The position numbers and the translations under genes are program-made. Below are positions 5,344-10,178 of a stretch of DNA of 10,178 bases, one piece after another; positions within the stretch are counted from its first letter, which is position 1, and every line of letters begins with the position of its first letter. Under the pieces are notes generated by a model. That model did no database searches, was not told the origin of the DNA, and was given only the letters and a program-made list of their open reading frames with translations. Origin of the DNA: Lentisphaeria bacterium (GTDB taxonomy: Bacteria; Verrucomicrobiota; Lentisphaeria; JABSQK01; UBA12247); the NCBI GenBank assembly GCA_003477185.1, contig DMTJ01000145.1, positions 1-10,178 on the forward strand, in the 5' to 3' direction.

Positions 5344-7101
5344 GTGGCAAAGGAAAAAGCCAGCTTTGGCGAAGCGGTATGCTTCTATTGCAGCTTTTTT
5401 GGCGGGCACGTCAGGCCCACTGTCTGGTCGCTGGCGTTTCAGATCTACACGATGTTGCCGCAGCTGGCCATGCCCGTTTTGGTGAAGGTGGTGGTCGACC
5501 ACTACATCCCGGCCCAAGACAAGCGGGGGATTTTGGCCGTGATTGGCATTATGGCGGTCCTTTTAGCCTTGAATGTGCTCTTTGCCACTGCGCAACGAGC
5601 GATCTTTGTGCGGGTGATTAAAGAGGTCTCGCGTGACCTGAGAAATAAGATTGTAAGCCGTCTACAAACGCTGTCTCTGACCTATTTCTACTCCAAAGAC
5701 AGCGGGCGCTACTACTCCAAAATCATGGTGGATGTCGACCGCACGGAGCAGTTCGCGAACGTTTTCGTGAACAACGTCTTCAATGCCATCGTCATGCTTG
5801 GTGTCCTAGTCGGCGTGCTTTGCTTCGTGAATGCTCGTGTCCTGTTGATGTTTCTTGTTATTTTCCCGGTCTTGTTGTTCTTCGTTAAGATCTTCAAGGG
5901 CAGCGTGCGACGGAGCCGCCACTTCGAGCGTCTGGCTCGAGAAGACCTCAGTTCCTCGGTATCCACCTTCTTGCAGACATCGCTACTAGCCCGCCTCCAC
6001 GGCCACGAAGGCTTCGAGCGTCGGAAGGTCGACAACATCAGCGCTGAAGTTGTCGAGAAATCCACCGAAGCCGAGGCCCAGGTAGGGCTGTTCAGCGCAC
6101 TGGTGAAATCCACCAATATCGGCTTTCACATTCTTGTCCTCGGCTTTGCCGCCGCAAAAGTGATTGATGGCGCGCTGACCATCGGCGAGATGATGTTGTT
6201 CGTGACTTACGTCGGCATGATTCGAAACAACTTCGTCCAGATCGTAAACGTCTTTCCCACGCTCACGGCGTTCGCCGAAGCCACCAGCTCCATCCGCGAA
6301 GTGCTTGAGTCTCCGGACGTAGAATACAATCAAGGCAAGCGCTGCCTTGACACGGTTCGCGGAGAGATCGGCTTTGATCATGTCTCGTTTGCTTATGACG
6401 AAGGCAAGTGCGCGGTGATGGACCTTGACCTGAAGATCCCCGCTGGCACCACGGTTGCCTTGGTTGGGCAGTCGGGCGCTGGCAAGAGCACGTTCGTGAA
6501 TCTGATGCTCGGTCTCTACCGGACAAATGACGGCGTCATCTCGATCGATGGCTTCCCCGTGAACGAATTGAACATGAGGAGTGTGCGGCGCCAGATTGCG
6601 GTAGTGAATCAAGACCCAATCCTGTTCAGTGGGACGATCCTAGAGAATATTGTGCATGCCTATGGCGATGTCCCACAGGCCAAGGTGGTTGAAGCGGCGC
6701 GCCGTGCCCATGCCCACGATTTCATCCTGGAGCTAAAGGACGGCTATGACTCTCAGTGCGGCGAAGGCGGTGTCCTGCTTTCCGGCGGTCAGCGCCAGCG
6801 CATTGCTCTGGCGCGCGCCATTTTGCGAGAACCATCCATTCTCGTGTTGGACGAGGCCACCAGCGCCTTGGACTCTGTTTCAGAGCGCCTTGTCCAAGGG
6901 GCTATCGAGGTACTCACGGGCCAAGTGACCACCGTCGTCATTGCCCACCGACTCAGCACCATCCGTGATGCAGATATCATTCTGGTTTTTCGCGATGGTC
7001 GCATCGTGGAGAAGGGCACGCATGATGAGTTGGCCATCCGGGACGGTGGCGAGTACGCCGAACTTCTGCGCCACCAGAGCATGGAATCGCGGGTCGCATG
7101 A
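5344..7101 (+). CDS. ABC exporter, fused transmembrane and ATPase domains
   Basis: A 585-residue half-transporter of the MsbA/HlyB type that would work as a homodimer, powering export through the adjacent fusion protein. The N-terminal half carries about six transmembrane segments (roughly 18-300). There is no N-terminal C39 peptidase or C39-like domain, so it is not a double-glycine bacteriocin processor. The ATPase domain is complete: Walker A GQSGAGKST (375-383), Q-loop Gln423, signature LSGGQ (479-483), Walker B LVLDEATSALD (500-510) with catalytic Glu504, and H-loop His535. The GTG start three bases after the upstream stop is supported by AAGAGG just before that stop. The gene is convergent with the phosphoesterase gene, with 32 bp between them and no clear terminator. 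Candidate substrates are peptides, lipids or polysaccharide, and the sequence does not decide between them. Confidence 0.95.
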   Translation: MAKEKASFGEAVCFYCSFFGGHVRPTVWSLAFQIYTMLPQLAMPVLVKVVVDHYIPAQDKRGILAVIGIMAVLLALNVLFATAQRAIFVRVIKEVSRDLRNKIVSRLQTLSLTYFYSKDSGRYYSKIMVDVDRTEQFANVFVNNVFNAIVMLGVLVGVLCFVNARVLLMFLVIFPVLLFFVKIFKGSVRRSRHFERLAREDLSSSVSTFLQTSLLARLHGHEGFERRKVDNISAEVVEKSTEAEAQVGLFSALVKSTNIGFHILVLGFAAAKVIDGALTIGEMMLFVTYVGMIRNNFVQIVNVFPTLTAFAEATSSIREVLESPDVEYNQGKRCLDTVRGEIGFDHVSFAYDEGKCAVMDLDLKIPAGTTVALVGQSGAGKSTFVNLMLGLYRTNDGVISIDGFPVNELNMRSVRRQIAVVNQDPILFSGTILENIVHAYGDVPQAKVVEAARRAHAHDFILELKDGYDSQCGEGGVLLSGGQRQRIALARAILREPSILVLDEATSALDSVSERLVQGAIEVLTGQVTTVVIAHRLSTIRDADIILVFRDGRIVEKGTHDELAIRDGGEYAELLRHQSMESRVA

Positions 7102-7133
7102 TGCGGGCCCCCGGCTGTCTCGGAAATCTGATG

Positions 7134-8156
7134 TCAGTACGGCTGCTCTGGCTCTAGCGTAATGATCGCTAGTTCCGGGCGGCAGAAAAAGCGCAATCGG
7201 GGCGCATGGCCGCGCTCCATGCCGATACCTCGTGAGACGTAGAGCCACTTGCCGTTCACATCGTGCAGGCCCGCCAGCCAATCGCGCGGCACCCGGCAAA
7301 ACGAGACGATGGCACCAAATCCAGGCAGCCGGACCTGCCCGCCATGGGTGTGACCGGCGATCATCAGATCTGCATCTGGATTGGCCAGCGCGAAGTCTGG
7401 CGAATGCCCGACCATAATCCTAAAATGTTTGGTCTCCGGCATGGCTGGCGGCTCAAAGATGGACTCGCGTAGCCCAAGGCCCATCACTTCAATTTCTTCA
7501 GAAAGTTGGACGTCTTGATTGGTCAGGCAGTGCACGCCCAGCCCGTCGTACGCCTGCTCCCAGCTGGAGGCGTAGTCCGTATTTCCGCGGACCGCTACCA
7601 TCCCCAGAGTTGTTTCGAAATTTGCCGTGCGAAGTGCCTGATTCAACGTCTCAAGCAGCAGCTCGCGCTTCTCTGGCGGGGCTTGGAGATTATCGCCCGC
7701 AAACAGAATGAGGTCCGGCTTTTCTTCTACCACTGCCTGAAACACGCGCGCTTCGTACGGGCCGATGTGATCCGTCTGAATGTCGGCCACGATGGCGATT
7801 CGCACCGGCTTTGATACCTTCGAGCTGGAGAGAGTGGTGTGCGTGACTTCCAGCCAGAACGGCTCGACCTGCGTCGCGTAGTAGCCGATGCCACCGCAGA
7901 CTACCGCCGTTCCGAGCGCAGTGAGCACCAGCCGATCTTGTTTGCGGTTTGTGCTTGGGACGCGGGCTGCGAAAAGCACCAGTACGATCGGTGCCCCGAT
8001 AAAGATCACCTGTGCCAGATGCGCAAGCGTGTCGAATACGTCGTGCCCAGACAGCACTGCAGCGATCGCCATTACTGCTAGGATGGCGAGGGTAGCGAGC
8101 GTGGCCTTGCGCCTGATTGGCTGCAATTTATCTTGCGCGACTGGCTCTTCGTTCAT
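7134..8156 (-). CDS. Membrane-anchored metallophosphoesterase (YkuE/LpxG-like)
   Basis: A calcineurin-like phosphoesterase of 340 residues with about three N-terminal transmembrane segments (19-35, 46-64, 77-93) and a catalytic domain from about 118. Metal-site motifs appear in order: DIQTDHIG (Asp125), GDN (154-156), GNTD (191-194), GH (250-251) and GHTHGGQVRLP (268-278). In the first motif the usual D-x-H reads D-x-Q (Gln127), with a His only at 130, a variation to check. Membrane-attached relatives include YkuE and the UDP-2,3-diacylglucosamine hydrolase LpxG, so a cell-envelope lipid or nucleotide-sugar substrate is plausible but not proven. An upstream in-frame start at 8219 would lie inside the preceding gene. 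The ATG at 8156 overlaps that gene's stop as ATGA and has a GAGCGAGAAG purine stretch before it. Last gene of the larE cluster. Confidence 0.9.
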   Translation of the reverse strand: MNEEPVAQDKLQPIRRKATLATLAILAVMAIAAVLSGHDVFDTLAHLAQVIFIGAPIVLVLFAARVPSTNRKQDRLVLTALGTAVVCGGIGYYATQVEPFWLEVTHTTLSSSKVSKPVRIAIVADIQTDHIGPYEARVFQAVVEEKPDLILFAGDNLQAPPEKRELLLETLNQALRTANFETTLGMVAVRGNTDYASSWEQAYDGLGVHCLTNQDVQLSEEIEVMGLGLRESIFEPPAMPETKHFRIMVGHSPDFALANPDADLMIAGHTHGGQVRLPGFGAIVSFCRVPRDWLAGLHDVNGKWLYVSRGIGMERGHAPRLRFFCRPELAIITLEPEQPY

Positions 8157-8656
8157 GCTTCTCGCTCTTGATCCTGGTCGTTGCGTGGCGGCTCTACCGG
8201 AGACCACCGGCGAATGCACTCGTAAAGGATGACCGCCGCACAGTTGCCGACGTTCAGGGAGTTCTTAAACCCGAACACTGGCAGTCTCACGACACCGTCA
8301 CAACAGGCGAGCACTTCGGCGCTGACCCCCAGCGCCTCGTTCCCCAGGACAAAGGCACAAGGTGCCGTCAGCGGCGCTTCCCAAATCAGCTGAGAGCCAG
8401 GCCCGGTCTCGACTGCCAGAACCGTCACACCAGCGGCCTGCACCTCACTCACAGCCTGCGCCGCGGTCTCACAACGGCGGGTACTCACCAGTGTTTCGCA
8501 GCCGCGTGCGGTCTTCGCAAGCTTGGGGTGTGGGGGAGCAGCGGTATACCCGCAGGTAATGACCTCCCGAACTTGGCACAGCTCGGCCAGCCGGAAAATA
8601 TTGCCCACGTTGTGCGCACTCCGCAACCGATCCAGAATGAGCGTGACCTCGATCAT
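8153..8656 (-). CDS. TrmH/SpoU-family RNA 2'-O-methyltransferase
   Basis: A 167-residue SPOUT methyltransferase that would transfer a methyl group from S-adenosylmethionine to a ribose 2'-OH in tRNA or rRNA. All three family motifs are present: motif 1 RSAHNVGNIFRLAE (12-25, with Asn16 and Arg22), motif 2 FVLGNEALGVS (102-112) and motif 3 LPVFGFKNSLNVGNCAA (125-141), which forms the knotted cofactor site. The length fits the minimal TrmH/TrmL class without an RNA-binding extension. The target nucleotide is not predictable; TrmL (tRNA-Leu wobble position) and TrmH (Gm18) are options. Start: the ATG at 8656 is preferred; a TTG at 8668, overlapping the larE stop as TTGA, adds four residues. AGAGG lies 13 bases before the ATG. 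Its stop overlaps the start of the phosphoesterase gene. Confidence 0.9.
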   Translation of the reverse strand: MIEVTLILDRLRSAHNVGNIFRLAELCQVREVITCGYTAAPPHPKLAKTARGCETLVSTRRCETAAQAVSEVQAAGVTVLAVETGPGSQLIWEAPLTAPCAFVLGNEALGVSAEVLACCDGVVRLPVFGFKNSLNVGNCAAVILYECIRRWSPVEPPRNDQDQEREA

Positions 8657-8664
8657 GCCCGCAC

Positions 8665-9477
8665 TCAAACCTCTACTTTGGGCAGGTCCAGCACTTCGTT
8701 CATCGATCCCGATCGATAGCCCTGCAGGTCCAGCGTGACATACGCGTAGCCGACATCCCGCATCGCCGTCACCAACTCCTCACGCATTCCGAAGGCACGA
8801 CCAAGCTCGTCCTGGCCCAGTTCGATCCGCGCCAAGTCCTCGTGGCTTCGTACCCGATATACCCGAAATCCCCGTGCTCGCAGTGCGATCTCCGCACGTT
8901 CGACGCGGTCCAACTTCGACTTTGTGATTTTTTCGCCATAAGGAATGCGCGATGCTAGGCAGGCAAATGCTGGCTTATCCCAAGTCGGCAGGTTCAACTC
9001 CCGCGATAACGCTCGGATCTCGTCCTTGGTCAGCTCTACATCTTGCAGCGGGTGACGAATTCCCCACTTTTTTGCGGCCTTCGCGCCTGGGCGAAAATCA
9101 CTGCGGTCATCCATATTCGCGCCGTCAGCCAGCACCGCCATCCCCGTCTCTTCGGCGATTGGCTTCAGCTGGCTGTACATCTCCGTGCGGCAGAAAAAGC
9201 AGCGCGACGGCAAGTTTTCGCCATACTGCTTGATCGCCAGTTCCTGCGTCTCCACCACCCGCAGTGGCAAGTCCCAAGTTTTTGCGAACTCCGCAACAAA
9301 CTCTGCCTCTTCAGCGGGGAAGGACGGTGAGCGCGCGTTCAGTAGCAGCACCTTCCCCGGCAATACACGCTGTGCGACCGCAGCCAGGTACGTGCTATCT
9401 ACCCCGCCTGAGAAGGCGATTGCGATGCTCCCGTAGTCTTTGAGCAGTTGCTCGAGCTGTGCAGCTTTTTCCGTCAT
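8665..9477 (-). CDS. larE: LarE-type ATP-dependent sulfur transferase
   Basis: LarE adds sulfur to pyridinium dicarboxylate mononucleotide during synthesis of the nickel-pincer cofactor of lactate racemase and related enzymes. With the ATG at 9477 the protein has 270 residues (an upstream TTG at 9486 adds three). Visible: the PP-loop SGGVDS (23-28) for ATP; the family motif PSRCFFCRTEMY with Cys93 and Cys96; DGANMDDRSDFRPG (118-131); and CLASRIPYG with Cys173, equivalent to the cysteine that sacrificial LarE enzymes use as sulfur donor. The CxxC plus later Cys pattern is the one linked to [4Fe-4S]-binding LarE forms, which may recycle sulfur rather than be consumed. No larB, larC or larA is in the window. 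It starts the minus-strand cluster with the methyltransferase and phosphoesterase. About 95 bp separate it from the decayed radical SAM gene, with a TTGTACAA palindrome at 9513-9520 that could be regulatory. Confidence 0.93.
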   Translation of the reverse strand: MTEKAAQLEQLLKDYGSIAIAFSGGVDSTYLAAVAQRVLPGKVLLLNARSPSFPAEEAEFVAEFAKTWDLPLRVVETQELAIKQYGENLPSRCFFCRTEMYSQLKPIAEETGMAVLADGANMDDRSDFRPGAKAAKKWGIRHPLQDVELTKDEIRALSRELNLPTWDKPAFACLASRIPYGEKITKSKLDRVERAEIALRARGFRVYRVRSHEDLARIELGQDELGRAFGMREELVTAMRDVGYAYVTLDLQGYRSGSMNEVLDLPKVEV

Positions 9478-9571
9478 GGCAGTCAAGTCGTAAGAGTGGG
9501 CAGATCACAGCGTTGTACAATACTCCGATCCGCCAAGGATGACTGCCGTCACTAGGAGCGAGGGGCTCGTT

Positions 9572-10178
9572 TCAGCTCATAGCTTTCTCCTTCTCTGCCA
9601 GGTCGCGCAAGTGCCGGTTCATGACTTCCTCGCCGAGCACACAATGCGGCTCGGCGGCCATGTAGTCGCTGGTCAGCGCCCGTGCTCGGGCGCGGGAGCC
9701 GCCGCACAACTCGTTGTACTCGCACCAGTGGCACGCACCCATCAACTGCGTAGGATGCGCAGCAGCCGGAACAATGACGAGTCACGATAGATGTCGACAA
9801 TAGTCCGGGCGCCTACCTCGCCCGCCACCAAGTTAAGAAGGCCGCTGGGATAGGTATTGCCCAAGTAGTCCACGAAGCCGAATCCTTGATCGGAGTTAAG
9901 GCCTGCGCGTGACACCCGCAGCCCTGGTACTTGTTTCTGCACGGTATCGGCCTCGGCATTGCCCTGGCCTTGCTCACTTTTCCATTGCACGTACCTGCGA
10001 TATTGCGGAGCCTCCGTGACTTTGACGATAAAATCAACGCGCTCTGACAGCTCGTGTAATTGGTCGAACAGCTCACGGTACTGGATCGAGCGTGATGATC
10101 GCATCGTCGTCGTAGAGAGGGATAAAGGTGAGCTTCTGCACGTGGCAGATTGCCCGAGCGCGCTCGGCAGCCGCAATT
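9572..10178 (-). pseudogene. Radical SAM/SPASM protein, C-terminal part, two frameshifts, runs off window
   Basis: SPASM-domain radical SAM enzymes (PqqE, NirJ/AhbD heme enzymes and peptide modifiers) bind extra Fe-S clusters in a C-terminal domain. Reading from the window edge, frame A gives RAICHVQKLTFIPLYDDDAI (about 10160-10100). It must shift near 10083 into frame B, which covers QYRELFDQLHELSE, KVTEAPQYRRYV, DYLGNTYPSGLLNL and TIVDIYRDSSLFRLLR. It must shift again near 9757 into frame C: PTQLMGACHWCEYNELCGGS, then RARARALTSDYM, ending at TGA 9572-9574. The cysteine spacing C-x2-C-x5-C (codons 9733-9704) and a later Cys in EPHC are typical SPASM ligands. Restoring one G at 9757 gives LRDPTQLMGAC, the expected family sequence. 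The N-terminal CxxxCxxC SAM-binding core lies outside the window. Either a decaying gene or sequencing indels; the overall family is clear but the subfamily is not. Confidence 0.72.

Noticed and set aside
5986..6612. A 208-codon minus-strand open frame inside the ABC exporter gene
   Set aside because: Antisense shadow of a gene whose motifs are all intact; no family features of its own.
7154..7172. CTAGCG/CGCTAG inverted repeat with a 7-base loop near the end of the phosphoesterase gene
   Set aside because: Only six base pairs, inside coding sequence and without a T-run. Not supportable as a terminator for either convergent gene.
8157..8219. Upstream start for the phosphoesterase at 8219
   Set aside because: It would lie within the methyltransferase gene and add an Arg/Ser-rich stretch before the natural MNEEPVAQ start, which has the ATGA overlap.

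Overview
The window is about 10.2 kb of fairly GC-rich bacterial DNA. The CDSs have Gram-negative-style features: a HlyD-type periplasmic adaptor with an ABC exporter, a MutY DNA glycosylase, a PrsW-type membrane protease and a LarE sulfur transferase. A sialidase remnant and a SPASM-type radical SAM gene suggest an environmental lineage, possibly PVC/Verrucomicrobia-like. That placement is a weak inference from gene style only. No rRNA, tRNA, CRISPR array or complete insertion sequence was seen.

Layout. (1) 1-913, plus strand: mutY without its first ~45 codons. (2) 855-2560, minus strand: a two-gene unit with an unrecognised membrane-anchored helical protein followed by a PrsW-like intramembrane protease. 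The two overlap by ATGA, and the prsW 3' end runs 59 bp antisense into mutY. (3) 2582-3324: about 740 bp without a recognisable gene, holding one possible 35-codon membrane peptide and several inverted and direct repeats. (4) 3325-3852, minus strand: the C-terminal part of a sialidase, 5'-truncated and broken by an in-frame TAG. (5) 3853-4143: a non-coding-looking leader with a T-tract, a promoter-like -10 element and a strong hairpin. (6) 4144-7101, plus strand: a HlyD-type membrane fusion protein and an ABC exporter, three bases apart. (7) 7134-9477, minus strand: larE, then a TrmH/SpoU-type RNA 2'-O-methyltransferase, then a membrane metallophosphoesterase, tightly packed with the last junction an ATGA overlap. 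(8) 9572-10178, minus strand: the 3' part of a radical SAM/SPASM gene that is readable only across two frameshifts and runs off the window.

How the genes relate. The exporter pair almost certainly works as one unit, with an outer-membrane TolC-type partner and a substrate encoded elsewhere. PrsW and its upstream partner are translationally coupled and may act in one signalling or membrane-proteolysis process. The LarE-TrmH-phosphoesterase cluster looks co-transcribed, but its members belong to different pathways. The two decayed genes and the structured, gene-poor stretch at 2.6-4.1 kb suggest a region that has been rearranged. No clearly new system can be demonstrated. The best candidates for a closer look are the uncharacterised PrsW partner, the orphan exporter with its structured leader, and the three-cysteine LarE cluster.
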